From the NCBI RefSeq assembly GCF_002994005.1, contig NZ_POSN01000004.1, positions 124,001 through 188,000 of the forward strand: DNA of 64,000 nucleotides, read 5' to 3'. The stretch is from Apilactobacillus quenuiae (GTDB taxonomy: Bacteria > Bacillota > Bacilli > Lactobacillales > Lactobacillaceae). The position numbers and the translations under genes are program-made. Shown here piece by piece: positions 31,307-40,483 of this stretch (the first letter of the stretch is position 1; the number at the start of each line of letters is the position of its first letter). The notes below the pieces were generated by a model, which saw nothing but the letters and a program-made list of their open reading frames with translations, made no database searches and had not been told where the DNA came from.

Positions 31307-31759
31307 TTATTTGTTTTGTAAATCTGTTTTAACCATTAAAACATCACATTTAGCTGACCGTGTGACATATGATGCAACTGATCCAATCAAAAGTCTTTCG
31401 GTCATATTCTTACCATTTGCACCAATTATAATTAAATCAGTATTAAACCTTTTTACTAAATCCTTAGCAATAATTGATTTGGGCATTCCATATTCAATAA
31501 CATAATCAACATTTTTTATTCCAGCATCAGTTGCATTTTTCTTATATTTATCTAATGTCTTTTTTGTATCAGAAGTTAATTCATCTAGCATTGATGTATC
31601 GAAAGCGGCTAAATCGTTAAAAACTCTTGTATCAATAACATGTGCAATGTGTAGTCCAGCATTATTTCTTTTGGCTACTTCTACTGCTTTATTGAAAGCT
31701 AACTTAGAATATTTTGATCCATCAATTGGAACTAAAATTTGTTCATAGTTTTTTAACAT
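31307..31759 (-). CDS. Universal stress protein, UspA family
   Basis: A 150-residue Usp: N-terminal ILVPIDGSKYSKLAFNKAVE, and the ATP-binding motif GANGKNMTERLLIGSVASYV (G-2x-G-9x-G-S type), so probably ATP-binding. ATG at 31757-31759 follows GAGGTG by six bases; an in-frame GTG at 31768 lies inside that site. It is the last gene of a minus-strand group running yueI-rarA-(31777)-usp. Confidence 0.93.
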   Translation of the reverse strand: MLKNYEQILVPIDGSKYSKLAFNKAVEVAKRNNAGLHIAHVIDTRVFNDLAAFDTSMLDELTSDTKKTLDKYKKNATDAGIKNVDYVIEYGMPKSIIAKDLVKRFNTDLIIIGANGKNMTERLLIGSVASYVTRSAKCDVLMVKTDLQNK

Positions 31760-31776
31760 ATTATTCACCTCAACAA

Positions 31777-32064
31777 TTATTTTTGTGGTAAGAACTTAAT
31801 TAATGTTAATTCCATCACTAAAGACATTATACAACTGATAATTAATATAGTGATAATAAAATACATGATGTTTATTATTACTGATATTAGAGACATTATT
31901 GATAATCCAATAAAAATTATCCCATAATATTTAACCATTGAACTTAGTAACTGATTGTTTTCAGGACGCAGTAACATGAATGGCTTATTACGGTGTTTAT
32001 ATAAATACAATCCTATTATTAATAGAATTATTGTAAAGATAGTCATCAAAATTGTAATAATCAT
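31777..32064 (-). CDS. Small three-helix membrane protein, unknown
   Basis: 95 residues with three predicted membrane helices (about 3-22, 47-63 and 64-88) and a short basic loop (YKHRNKPFMLLRPEN). I do not recognise the family. ATG at 32062-32064 has a good GGAGGAAC upstream. It lies 12 bases after rarA and 17 before usp, so it is co-transcribed with both. Confidence 0.7.
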   Translation of the reverse strand: MIITILMTIFTIILLIIGLYLYKHRNKPFMLLRPENNQLLSSMVKYYGIIFIGLSIMSLISVIINIMYFIITILIISCIMSLVMELTLIKFLPQK

Positions 32065-32076
32065 CTTGTTCCTCCA

Positions 32077-33351
32077 TTACTTTTTTCTTTGTGCATTAAT
32101 TAGTTTTTCGTACTGCCGTTTATAAGCTGTTTCAATTTTACCGTTACTTTTTGGTTTATAATATTCGTCTTTTTTTATTTTATCAGGTAAGTATTGCTGT
32201 TTAACCCAATCATTTGGATAATCATGTGCATACTTATATTCAATACCATGACCTAATTCTTTTGCTCCAGCGTAATGAGAATCCTTTAAGTGATTAGGAA
32301 CCTCTCCATAATTTCCATTTTTAATGCGTTCAATAGCACTATCAATAGCATTAATCCCAGAATTAGATTTTGGTGATAATGATAATTCAATAATAGTATC
32401 TGCTATTGGAATTCTTGCTTCTGGTAAACCAACCTTATTGGCTGCATTGATAGCTTCAACTGCTCTAGAACAAGCAGGGGGATTAGCAAGCCCAATGTCT
32501 TCATATGCAATCACCATTAATCTACGACTAATCGAGTTAATATCTCCAGATTCCAATAACCTAGCTGCATAATGCAAAGCAGCATTTACATCAGATCCGC
32601 GTATGGATTTTTGAAACGCTGAAACAACATTATAATGAGCATCACCATTTTTATCTTGATTCAAAGCCTTTTTTTGTAAACATGATTCTATATCTTTCAA
32701 TTTAATTTCTATCAAATTATTGTTATTTGGATTAGTAGACTTTGCAGCTAATTCTAAAGCATTTAATGCACTTCTTAAGTCGCCATTAGTATTATTTATT
32801 AAAAAGTTCATTGCATTCTTATCAATTTTTATATTCATTTTACCTAAACCGTTATTTTTATCTTCTAAAGCTTTTATTATTGCATTATGAATATCATCAG
32901 GTTTTAGGGGATGGACTTCAAAAATTTGAGTTCTGCTTCTGATGGCGGGATTAATGTTTATATATGGATTTTCGGTTGTAGCACCAATTAAAATAATATT
33001 TCCACTTTCTAAAAGGGGAAGTAGAAAATCTTGTTTAGTTTTATCTAATCGATGTATTTCATCTAAAAGCAGTACTACGGTACCAGACATTTTAGCTTCT
33101 TCTGCAACTATTTGAAGATCCTTTTTAGTGTCAGTAGCAGCATTTAATTGTCGAAAAGCATATTTTGTAGAACCAGCAATTGCGCTTGCAATACTAGTCT
33201 TTCCAGTTCCAGGAGGACCATATAAAATCATTGATGATAGTATCTTTGCTTTAACCATTCGATTGATAATTTTGCCATGGCCAACTAAATGTTGCTGTCC
33301 CACGATGTCTTCAATTTTTTTGGGCCGCATTCGATAAGCTAAAGGATGCAA
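32077..33351 (-). CDS. rarA: Replication-associated recombination protein A (AAA+ ATPase)
   Basis: RarA/MgsA acts at stalled replication forks together with SSB and RecA. The 424 residues show Walker A GPPGTGKT (45-52), Walker B LLLDEIHRLD, a sensor GATTENPY, and the C-terminal MgsA tetramerisation domain (GLANPPA, YGEVPNHLKD). TTG at 33349-33351 is the start, with AAGGTGGTGA upstream. It overlaps no neighbour but is tightly spaced on both sides. Confidence 0.95.
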   Translation of the reverse strand: MHPLAYRMRPKKIEDIVGQQHLVGHGKIINRMVKAKILSSMILYGPPGTGKTSIASAIAGSTKYAFRQLNAATDTKKDLQIVAEEAKMSGTVVLLLDEIHRLDKTKQDFLLPLLESGNIILIGATTENPYININPAIRSRTQIFEVHPLKPDDIHNAIIKALEDKNNGLGKMNIKIDKNAMNFLINNTNGDLRSALNALELAAKSTNPNNNNLIEIKLKDIESCLQKKALNQDKNGDAHYNVVSAFQKSIRGSDVNAALHYAARLLESGDINSISRRLMVIAYEDIGLANPPACSRAVEAINAANKVGLPEARIPIADTIIELSLSPKSNSGINAIDSAIERIKNGNYGEVPNHLKDSHYAGAKELGHGIEYKYAHDYPNDWVKQQYLPDKIKKDEYYKPKSNGKIETAYKRQYEKLINAQRKK

Positions 33352-33367
33352 AAAATCACCACCTTAG

Positions 33368-33841
33368 TTATTTAAAAATATTTTTAATTTTATCTATAAA
33401 TGAAGATTTTGAATTCTGTTCATTAGAACTATTTTCTGAAGAATTATCATCATGATTATATTTATTTTCAAAATCAATATTGTTAATATTAATAGATTGT
33501 TTATTAGCGTAAACAACACCGTAGTTTTCAGGTTCTGTTTTATAGAATGAATCTGTTTTTATAACAAATTTTATATTATTTTGTGAAGCTAATTTAATAA
33601 AAGGGGAAATTAAATCATGTGATAAATTTCCGTTTAGTATTAATTGATAACTAGAGTTATCATCAAATTCTTTTTTTAAATCTTGAACAGCGTTAGAATT
33701 ACTTAAATCTTTTATTTTAATTGCAAATGAAACTCTTTCTCTAAAAGTTCCCAAATATTTTCTTTGTTCGTCAGGATTTACTTTAGGAGTTCCTCCCATT
33801 GAAGATTGTTCTAATCTATCATTTACATTATTTTCACTCAT
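33368..33841 (-). CDS. yueI: YueI family protein (DUF1694)
   Basis: 157 residues. The N-terminal GTPKVNPDEQRKYLGTFRER segment is typical of YueI/DUF1694, which is widespread in Bacilli and of unknown function. The C-terminal 30 residues are Ser/Asn-rich, low complexity. Ribosome site AAGGAG precedes ATG 33839-33841. It leads the minus-strand group with rarA. Confidence 0.83.
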   Translation of the reverse strand: MSENNVNDRLEQSSMGGTPKVNPDEQRKYLGTFRERVSFAIKIKDLSNSNAVQDLKKEFDDNSSYQLILNGNLSHDLISPFIKLASQNNIKFVIKTDSFYKTEPENYGVVYANKQSININNIDFENKYNHDDNSSENSSNEQNSKSSFIDKIKNIFK

Positions 33842-33875
33842 AATAAAACTCCTTTTATTACACTTAATAGTTACT

Positions 33876-33902
33876 ATTTTATCATTTATTAAATAATGGC
33901 AA
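33876..33902 (-). promoter_or_regulatory. Putative promoter of the yueI-rarA group
   Basis: On the minus strand, TAAAAT (33881-33876) with a TGA extended -10, and TTGCCA (33902-33897) 15 bases upstream. The short spacing makes the -35 doubtful. Confidence 0.45.
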
Positions 33903-33903
33903 C

Positions 33904-33936
33904 AAAAAAAGTGCTTTGCATAAGCAAAACACTTTT
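33904..33936 (-). terminator. Intrinsic terminator of rpsD
   Basis: AAAAGTGCTTTGC and GCAAAACACTTTT form a 13-position stem (one mismatch) around ATAA. On the minus strand it is followed by a T tract 20 bases after the rpsD stop. Confidence 0.88.
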
Positions 33937-33955
33937 GATGAAAAAGAAAATTGAA

Positions 33956-34564
33956 TTATAGTTTGTTGTAGTATTCAACAATAAGTGAAGCATCAATATC
34001 AGCATTCATTTCATCACGTTGAGGTAATCTAGTGATTGAACCTTCAAGTTTATCAGCATCAAATGATACATATTGTGGACGGCCAACAACGGCGTCCACA
34101 GCATCTTTAATGATTTGTAGATCTTTTGATTTTTCACGAACTGAAACAACTTGACCAACTTTTACTTCATATGAAGGAATATCAATACGTTTACCATCTA
34201 CAGTAATGTGACCGTGGTTTACTAATTGACGAGCTTGGCGACGAGTAGTTGCTAAACCTAAACGGTAAACAACATTATCTAGTCTACGTTCTAGTAATAC
34301 CATGAAGTTATCACCGTGACGTCCTTCTTTAATTTTACCTGCACGGGTAAATAATTTTGAGAATTGACGTTCAGTTAAACCATACATGTAACGTAATTTT
34401 TGTTTTTCCTTTAATTGAGTACCATATTCGGATAATTTACCACGACGACCTTGACCATGATCACCTGGTGCGTAAGGACGACGAGCTAATTCTTTACCAG
34501 TACCTGATAATGAAATACCAAGACGACGTGAAATTCTCCAACTAGGACCTGTATATCTAGACAT
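33956..34564 (-). CDS. rpsD: Ribosomal protein uS4
   Basis: A 202-residue primary 16S rRNA-binding protein of the small subunit, also a repressor of its own mRNA in Bacilli. It begins [16 protein letters not shown] and carries the S4 RNA-binding domain ([25 protein letters not shown]). The zinc-binding Cys of the C+ type are absent. ATG at 34562-34564 follows GGAGGATATTTTT; an upstream in-frame start would overlap that site. Single-gene transcript with its own promoter and terminator. Confidence 0.97.
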   Translation of the reverse strand: MSRYTGPSWRISRRLGISLSGTGKELARRPYAPGDHGQGRRGKLSEYGTQLKEKQKLRYMYGLTERQFSKLFTRAGKIKEGRHGDNFMVLLERRLDNVVYRLGLATTRRQARQLVNHGHITVDGKRIDIPSYEVKVGQVVSVREKSKDLQIIKDAVDAVVGRPQYVSFDADKLEGSITRLPQRDEMNADIDASLIVEYYNKL

Positions 34565-34589
34565 AAAAATATCCTCCAATAAATTTGTT

Positions 34590-34740
34590 TTGGAGTAAAA
34601 TAATCCTTTATATACTTAGTATTCGTGCATATTGTTTTGCGACTTTCGCTTCAGCAGCCGTGAAGTTACTAGTAGGACCAATGTTGCGGCATCAATATGT
34701 TGACGAGCTTACCGTATATTGCTGCATTATTTTACACAAA
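34590..34740 (-). ncRNA. Structured rpsD mRNA leader, putative S4 autoregulatory element
   Basis: The leader of about 180 bases contains a perfect 10-bp long-range helix: GTAAAATAAT (minus strand, 34735-34726) with ATTATTTTAC (34604-34595), closing a G+C-richer internal region. That region (34605-34725) stands out from the AT-rich surroundings. S4 is known to repress rpsD through such a leader in Bacilli. The exact fold is not worked out here. Confidence 0.7.
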
Positions 34741-34744
34741 AGGT

Positions 34745-34773
34745 ATTTTACTTTCATTATTATAATTTGTCAA
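34745..34773 (-). promoter_or_regulatory. rpsD promoter
   Basis: Minus strand: TTGACA (34773-34768), 17 bases, TAAAAT (34750-34745). The -35 lies inside the last codons of msrC. Confidence 0.85.
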
Positions 34774-35230
34774 TGTTCAAATGATTGGTGAATACTTTTG
34801 TAAATTCCTTTAATATAATTTCATCTTCCATTGAAAAGCGATTTAAAATAGGAGCATCTATATCTAGTACTCCAAATTTATTACCATTTTTAGTAATGGG
34901 AATAACAATTTCGGATTTACTGTCTGAATCACAAGCAATATGACCAGGAAAATTATTTACATTTTTGATACGTTGTACTTTTTGTTCTTTAAGAACAGTG
35001 CCGCAAACTCCATTACCATTTTTGATATGGACACATGCCACTTTTCCTTGAAATGGTCCAAGAATCAATTCATCTTTTTGCTCTTCATATAAATAGAAAC
35101 CAGCCCAACTGATATTTTGAATATTTTGCATTAAAAGTGCAGATGCATTTGCCATGTTAGCAATATTATTATCTTCATTAATTAAAAGTGCATCTAATTG
35201 TTTAGCGATCATTGATTTAATTTCACTCAT
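34760..35230 (-). CDS. msrC: Free methionine-(R)-sulfoxide reductase (GAF domain)
   Basis: A 156-residue single GAF domain. It carries the fRMsr signature: GPFQGKVACVHI, GNGVCGTVL and HIACDSDSKSEIVIP supply the three conserved Cys. It reduces free Met-R-sulfoxide in the cytoplasm, protecting the methionine pool. The ribosome site is weak. It is upstream of, and partly overlaps the promoter of, rpsD. Confidence 0.93.
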   Translation of the reverse strand: MSEIKSMIAKQLDALLINEDNNIANMANASALLMQNIQNISWAGFYLYEEQKDELILGPFQGKVACVHIKNGNGVCGTVLKEQKVQRIKNVNNFPGHIACDSDSKSEIVIPITKNGNKFGVLDIDAPILNRFSMEDEIILKEFTKVFTNHLNIDKL

Positions 35231-35385
35231 ATGTGCTTACCTACCTTATAAATTGCCTATTTGGTATTTTAATAATCTTTACATACTGATATAATTTAAA
35301 CATATATGAAAATATTCTATTATTATTAAAAAAAAATTACAAATAAAAAATATTATTAAATGAAAATAAGGGGACATATAATAAA

Positions 35386-37104
35386 ATGGTTGTGACAATG
35401 TCTGCTATATTAGTATTTGCTATAATAGTTATACTAATATTAGTTGTTTATCGAAAGAGTGTTTTGAAAAAAATTCAAGATGCTATTAATAAAAAGGAAA
35501 CCTTAAGTAAAACGCCAATTGGTGATAATATTGAGGCTACTTCTAAATTAAATTTGACAGGTGATTCATTTGATCAGTTTAATGATTATAAAGAAAAATA
35601 TGAAAGAATCATTGATGATGAGTTACCAAGCGTCAATGTTGCATTAAATGACGCAAATAGTAATGCTAAAGTATTTAGTCTATTAAAGGCTAAATCATTA
35701 TTATCTGAATCTATTATTACCCTTAATAAATTTGAAGATTCTATGAATGAAATTGATGATGGCTTAAACAAACTTAAAGACCTAGATGATCAGCATACAA
35801 GAGCCATTGATGAATTAGATAAACAGATTAAAGACTTAAATAAAAATATTTTATCTAAGAATTATTCTTATGGTCCTAGTAGTGATAAAATTGAAGATGA
35901 GTTAAGTAACATTAAATCTGATTATCAAAAGTTTATTAAAACGGTTGAATCAGGTGATCAATATACAGCTGATGATATTTTAAATAGTTTGATCAAGCAA
36001 ATTGAAACGATTTATTCATTAATGAAGGAGATACCTAAATTATATTTATCTCTATCTAAAGATTTTCCAAAACAAATTGATGAAATTGATCGTGGACATA
36101 GAACTATGATTGAAACTGATTATAATTTTTCAGATGATAATATTGATGAAAATATTGAAATAATAAAATCAGCAATTGATAAATCGATTGCTTTACTTTC
36201 TGAATTGAAAATTGATGATGTTAAACAAGAAAACTATAAAATTGAAAAAATTATTGATTCTATGTATGAAATGATGGAAAAAGAAGTTATCGCTAAACGT
36301 AAGGTTAGAAAAAACATTAAGCTAGTTTACGATTACATTTATCATGCCCGTCGGCAAAATCATATGTTGATTTCAGAATTGGAGCAACTAAGTAAGAATT
36401 ATACATTAGAACATGATGAGGTTAAAAAATCTAAATTATTTGCGAAAAGAATTCATCAAATTGAAAGTGTTTATAATAATGATTACCAACTTATTATGGA
36501 TAAAAAAGCTGTTTATTCTGAAGTTCAATCTCATCAACAAGATTCTAAAAAACAATTAAGTGCAATTGAAAAAGAACAAAAAGATATTAATGATTCTGTT
36601 GCTGATTTAAACGATGAAGAAAATTCAGCACGTGAAACCATTCAAAAATTTGATTTTCAATTGTTAAACATTCGTCGTAAGATTGATAATTTAAATTTGC
36701 CTGGTTTGCAAGAAGATTTTATTGAAAAGTATAAATATTCATATAAGAAGGTTTCTGAACTAGGTTCTACTATTAATCAAGTGAAAATTAGTATGGATGA
36801 AATTAATAAAAAGTTATCTACTATGGATAAAGCTATGGAAGAATTAATTTCTGACACTGAAGAAATAGTAGATAATGCAATTTTAGCTGAACGATTGATG
36901 CAATATGCTAATCGCTATAGAAACAATAATGAGGAAGTAAATTCTGCTTGTGTTGAAGCTAAAGATTACTTTGATAATAATTTTGATTATGAAAAAAGTT
37001 TAAAAATTATCTCTTCAGCAATTGAAAACGTTGATTCTGGAGCGTTTAATCGCATAAAAAAGGAATACTACCAAAACAAACAAAATGATTCAAAAAAAGC
37101 TTAA
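35386..37104 (+). CDS. ezrA: Septation ring formation regulator EzrA
   Basis: 572 residues: one N-terminal membrane helix (about 5-22) with outside N terminus, then four or five long coiled-coil spectrin-like repeats. EzrA restrains extra FtsZ rings and helps link division and elongation. The length matches the family. GGGG lies 12 bases before ATG 35386; a later ATG (35398) is possible. The 155-base spacer upstream is nearly all A/T, and I see no clear promoter pair in it. Confidence 0.93.
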   Translation: MVVTMSAILVFAIIVILILVVYRKSVLKKIQDAINKKETLSKTPIGDNIEATSKLNLTGDSFDQFNDYKEKYERIIDDELPSVNVALNDANSNAKVFSLLKAKSLLSESIITLNKFEDSMNEIDDGLNKLKDLDDQHTRAIDELDKQIKDLNKNILSKNYSYGPSSDKIEDELSNIKSDYQKFIKTVESGDQYTADDILNSLIKQIETIYSLMKEIPKLYLSLSKDFPKQIDEIDRGHRTMIETDYNFSDDNIDENIEIIKSAIDKSIALLSELKIDDVKQENYKIEKIIDSMYEMMEKEVIAKRKVRKNIKLVYDYIYHARRQNHMLISELEQLSKNYTLEHDEVKKSKLFAKRIHQIESVYNNDYQLIMDKKAVYSEVQSHQQDSKKQLSAIEKEQKDINDSVADLNDEENSARETIQKFDFQLLNIRRKIDNLNLPGLQEDFIEKYKYSYKKVSELGSTINQVKISMDEINKKLSTMDKAMEELISDTEEIVDNAILAERLMQYANRYRNNNEEVNSACVEAKDYFDNNFDYEKSLKIISSAIENVDSGAFNRIKKEYYQNKQNDSKKA

Positions 37105-37111
37105 ATTAATT

Positions 37112-37150
37112 AAGAAGTATTGTTTATAAACTAACATTACTTCTTTTTTT
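37112..37150 (+). terminator. Intrinsic terminator after ezrA
   Basis: AAGAAGTA (37112-37119) pairs with TACTTCTT (37138-37145), with an inner TGTT/AACA pairing and then a T tract. Confidence 0.82.
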
Positions 37151-37219
37151 ATGTTATGATTATGAGATTGTTTATTTTATTGCTTTGAGTAAGTATTATG
37201 AAAAGAGGTTGAAATAATA

Positions 37220-38368
37220 ATGATTTATTTTGATAATAGTGCTACAACTAAACCTGATTTGAGCGTTGTTGATACTTATTCTAAAGTCAGCAAAAATATT
37301 TGGGGGAACCCATCTAGTCTTCATCAATTTGGAGAGCAATCTTTTAATCTTTTAGAACAATCTCGTCAACAGATTGCGAATATATTGCATGTTTTTCCAG
37401 ATGAAATATATTTTACAAGTGGTGGTACTGAAGGCGATAATTGGGCCATTAAGGGTACTGCATTTGCAAAACAAAAATATGGAAATCACATTATTACTTC
37501 TTCGATTGAGCATCCCGCAGTAATTAATTCTATGAAGCAACTAGAAAGATTGGGTTTTGAAGTTACTTATTTACCTGTAGATGAAAATGGTAAAGTTAAT
37601 ATTGAGGATATTAAATCATCAATAAAGAAGTCCACAATCTTAGTATCTATTATGGCTGTTAATAATGAGGTTGGTTCAATTCAACCAGTTGATAAAATTG
37701 GAGAATTATTAAAAAATTATCCTAATATCCAGTATCATATTGATGCAGTTCAAGGAATAGGTAAAGGTTTGCATGACATTATATTTAATGACCGTGCTGA
37801 TTTAATAACTTTTTCTGGTCATAAATTTCATGCTCCTCGTGGTGTAGGATTTATGTACAAGCGTCGTGGTAAAAAAGTTGTACCTTTACTAGCAGGTGGA
37901 GGACAAGAAAAAAACTTAAGAAGTAGCACAGAAAATCTTCCTGCGATAGCAGCAATGGCTAGAGCTTTGAGATTATTAACTGATAATGAAACAGTAAAAG
38001 TAGCAAAGCAATCAAAAATTAAGAAGTTCATTTTTGACTATATTTCAAAATTCGACAATGTTGTTATTTTCTCTAAAGACAATAATGAATTTGCTCCTCA
38101 CATATTATGTTTTGCAATTAAAGGAGTTAGAGGTGAAACAATTGTTCATGCATTTGAAAGCTATGGAATATTTATATCTACAACCAGTGCATGTTCATCT
38201 AAAAAACATTTAGCTTCTAGTACTTTAACAGCAATGAAGGTTCCTGAGAAAGAGTCTACAAGTGCAGTTAGAATTTCATTGGATGAAAATAATACAATGG
38301 CAGAAGCTGAAAAGTTTATTAAAGCTTTTGATATGCTTTATGAAAAATTTAAGAAACTTAATTCATAG
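37220..38368 (+). CDS. Cysteine desulfurase, NifS/IscS type
   Basis: A 382-residue PLP enzyme that takes sulfur from cysteine as a persulfide. PLP-Lys is K202 in [13 protein letters not shown] and the active Cys is C325 in TTSACSSK. Next to thiI it is the probable sulfur donor for 4-thiouridine in tRNA, as with NifZ in B. subtilis. AAAGAGG precedes ATG 37220; thiI follows 14 bases on. Confidence 0.94.
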   Translation: MIYFDNSATTKPDLSVVDTYSKVSKNIWGNPSSLHQFGEQSFNLLEQSRQQIANILHVFPDEIYFTSGGTEGDNWAIKGTAFAKQKYGNHIITSSIEHPAVINSMKQLERLGFEVTYLPVDENGKVNIEDIKSSIKKSTILVSIMAVNNEVGSIQPVDKIGELLKNYPNIQYHIDAVQGIGKGLHDIIFNDRADLITFSGHKFHAPRGVGFMYKRRGKKVVPLLAGGGQEKNLRSSTENLPAIAAMARALRLLTDNETVKVAKQSKIKKFIFDYISKFDNVVIFSKDNNEFAPHILCFAIKGVRGETIVHAFESYGIFISTTSACSSKKHLASSTLTAMKVPEKESTSAVRISLDENNTMAEAEKFIKAFDMLYEKFKKLNS

Positions 38369-38382
38369 AAAGGAATAAATCG

Positions 38383-39600
38383 ATGCAATATACTGAGATA
38401 ATGGTTCGATACGGTGAGTTATCTACTAAGGGTAAGAATCGTAAGGACTTTATTAAACAACTTGGTAAGAACGTTAAACGGGTTTTGCATAATTTTGATA
38501 ATCTCAAAATTAATGCCAGAAGAGATCGATTACATGTAACTTTAAATGGTGAAAATTCTGATGAAGTGATTAATCGTTTAAAAGATGTTTTTGGTATAGA
38601 AACTTTTTCTCCCGCTATGAAGGTTGAAAAAAATATTGAATCTGTTAAAAAAGTAGCTTTAGAAATGGTTAAAGCACAATATAAGCCAGGTATGACATTT
38701 AAGATTGATACTAGACGTCAAGACAAGAATTTTCCATTAGACACTCACGGTATTAATGAAGCATTAGGGAGTGCTATTGTTGATAATATTGATGGAATAA
38801 AGGCTAAAATGAAAAATCCTGATATTACAATTCGTGCAGAATTTAGAATGAACGGAGTATTTTTGTCTAGCTTAACTATTCCTGGATCTGGAGGCTTACC
38901 AGTCGGAACTGGTGGACGTGCAACTATGATGCTATCTGGTGGAATTGATTCTCCGGTTGCATCTTACTTAGGGATGAAACGTGGTGTAAAACTAGATATG
39001 GTTCATTTTTATAGTCCTCCATACACTAGTGAACAAGCATTGGCGAAAGCAAAACAATTAACTGAAAAGTTAACTCGCTTCGGTGGTAATATCCAATTCC
39101 TTCAAGTTCCGTTTACTGAGATACAAGAAGAAATTAAGGAAAAAGTTCCTGAAGGATATTTAATGACTGTTCAACGTCGAATGATGTTAAGGCTAACTGC
39201 TGCTCTAACACTTAGCAGACATTGTAAAGGTATTTTTACTGGTGAATCATTAGGTCAAGTAGCTTCCCAAACATTAGAAAGTATGATGGCAATCAATGAT
39301 ATTACTAGTATGCCAGTTTTAAGACCATTAACTTCATTAGATAAAACTGAAATTATTAGAATTGCTGAAAAAATTGATACTTATGAACTATCAATTATGC
39401 CATTTGAAGATTGTTGTACAGTATTTACTCCACCGGCACCAAGGACTAAGCCTAATTTGTATCGTACTAGAGAATGTGAAAATATGATTGATGTAAAAGA
39501 ACTTATGAAGCGTGCTCTAGATAATGTTAAAATTGTTGACATTAAACCGGGAGAAGATTTCTTAAACGCTAAAGAAGATGTTTTCTCTGAATTACTATAG
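38383..39600 (+). CDS. thiI: tRNA 4-thiouridine synthase ThiI
   Basis: 405 residues: N-terminal ferredoxin-like and THUMP domains (about 1-165) and a PP-loop adenylation domain with [13 protein letters not shown] near 183-192. It thiolates U8 of tRNA. The C-terminal rhodanese domain of the E. coli protein is absent, as usual in Firmicutes; the DCCTVFTPP segment retains the catalytic-region Cys. Sulfur should come from the desulfurase just upstream. Confidence 0.95.
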   Translation: MQYTEIMVRYGELSTKGKNRKDFIKQLGKNVKRVLHNFDNLKINARRDRLHVTLNGENSDEVINRLKDVFGIETFSPAMKVEKNIESVKKVALEMVKAQYKPGMTFKIDTRRQDKNFPLDTHGINEALGSAIVDNIDGIKAKMKNPDITIRAEFRMNGVFLSSLTIPGSGGLPVGTGGRATMMLSGGIDSPVASYLGMKRGVKLDMVHFYSPPYTSEQALAKAKQLTEKLTRFGGNIQFLQVPFTEIQEEIKEKVPEGYLMTVQRRMMLRLTAALTLSRHCKGIFTGESLGQVASQTLESMMAINDITSMPVLRPLTSLDKTEIIRIAEKIDTYELSIMPFEDCCTVFTPPAPRTKPNLYRTRECENMIDVKELMKRALDNVKIVDIKPGEDFLNAKEDVFSELL

Positions 39601-39686
39601 TTTATGTTTTTAATTAATTACTTGAAAAATATTCTAATAAATTATATTTTATAATTACTAACTATTGATATTAGGAGTTGTTAAAA

Positions 39687-40196
39687 ATGGAATTAACATT
39701 TTTAGGTAAAAAGGTAAATACAGATGGAGAACCAATGAATGTTGGTGACCAATTACCAGATTTTAAGGTTTTAAATTCAAATAATGAAATCAAAAATAAT
39801 AAAGATATCTTAGGTAAAGTTACTCTAATTAGTTCTGTTCCAGATATTACATCTGATGTTTGTAGTTTAGAAACTAAAAAGTTTAACCGTAAAGCTGATA
39901 ATTTTTCAAATGTAAACTTTTTAACTATTTCTAAAAATACTGTTGATGAACAAAAAAATTGGTGTGCTGCAAAGGGTGTAAAGAATATAGAACTATTATC
40001 CGATAAGGATTTATCTTTTGGTAAGGGAACACATACTTATGTTCCTGATATTGATGCTTTAGCCAGAATGGTTTTTATTCTAGATAAAGATGGTAAGGTA
40101 GTTTATCGCCAAATAGTTCCAGAAATTGGTTCACTACCAGACTTTAATGAAGTAATTAAATCTATTGAAAATTTAGTTAATGATGTTGACGACTAG
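39687..40196 (+). CDS. tpx: Thiol peroxidase (atypical 2-Cys peroxiredoxin)
   Basis: 169 residues: MELTFLGKKV start, peroxidatic C59 in SDVCSLETKKFN and resolving C93 in NWCAAKGVK. It reduces peroxides with thioredoxin. ATG 39687 has TTAGGAG upstream; an earlier in-frame TTG (39678) abuts it. The Asp-rich end overlaps the -35 of the valS leader promoter. Confidence 0.94.
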   Translation: MELTFLGKKVNTDGEPMNVGDQLPDFKVLNSNNEIKNNKDILGKVTLISSVPDITSDVCSLETKKFNRKADNFSNVNFLTISKNTVDEQKNWCAAKGVKNIELLSDKDLSFGKGTHTYVPDIDALARMVFILDKDGKVVYRQIVPEIGSLPDFNEVIKSIENLVNDVDD

Positions 40197-40214
40197 TCAA
40201 AAATTGTCTAATAT
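40186..40214 (+). promoter_or_regulatory. Putative promoter of the valS T-box transcript
   Basis: TTGACG (40186-40191) inside the end of tpx, then TAATAT (40209-40214) after 17 bases, just before the T-box leader. Confidence 0.5.
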
Positions 40215-40224
40215 ATAGTTATTG

Positions 40225-40466
40225 ATAAAGAAAGTGTTGAACAAGAGAGTATTTTTAAAATGATGTGAATAGAAAGAAAATTATTTGATGAAAAATTTTC
40301 CTTTGTTTTAAATTGAAAGTAACTTGGGAGCTTTCATATTGAACTTAAAATAGATATGAACGGGACCATCGTTAAATGGATTTAAGAGAGAATATTATTA
40401 CTTTAATATTCTAAATTAGGTGGTACCACGAGCACTTCGTCCTATGGGATGAGTGCTCTTTTTTTA
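40225..40466 (+). promoter_or_regulatory. T-box riboswitch, valine specifier
   Basis: The T-box AAATTAGGTGGTACCACG (about 40413-40430) is followed by a terminator stem, GAGCACTTCGTCC (40430-40442) with GGGATGAGTGCTC (40446-40458) and T7. An AGAGAGTA element is near 40243-40250. The specifier is GTA (40319-40321) in GAAAGTAACTTGGGAG, a Val codon. Uncharged tRNA-Val would raise valS expression. Confidence 0.93.
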
Positions 40467-40483
40467 TAATTTGGAGGGGAATT

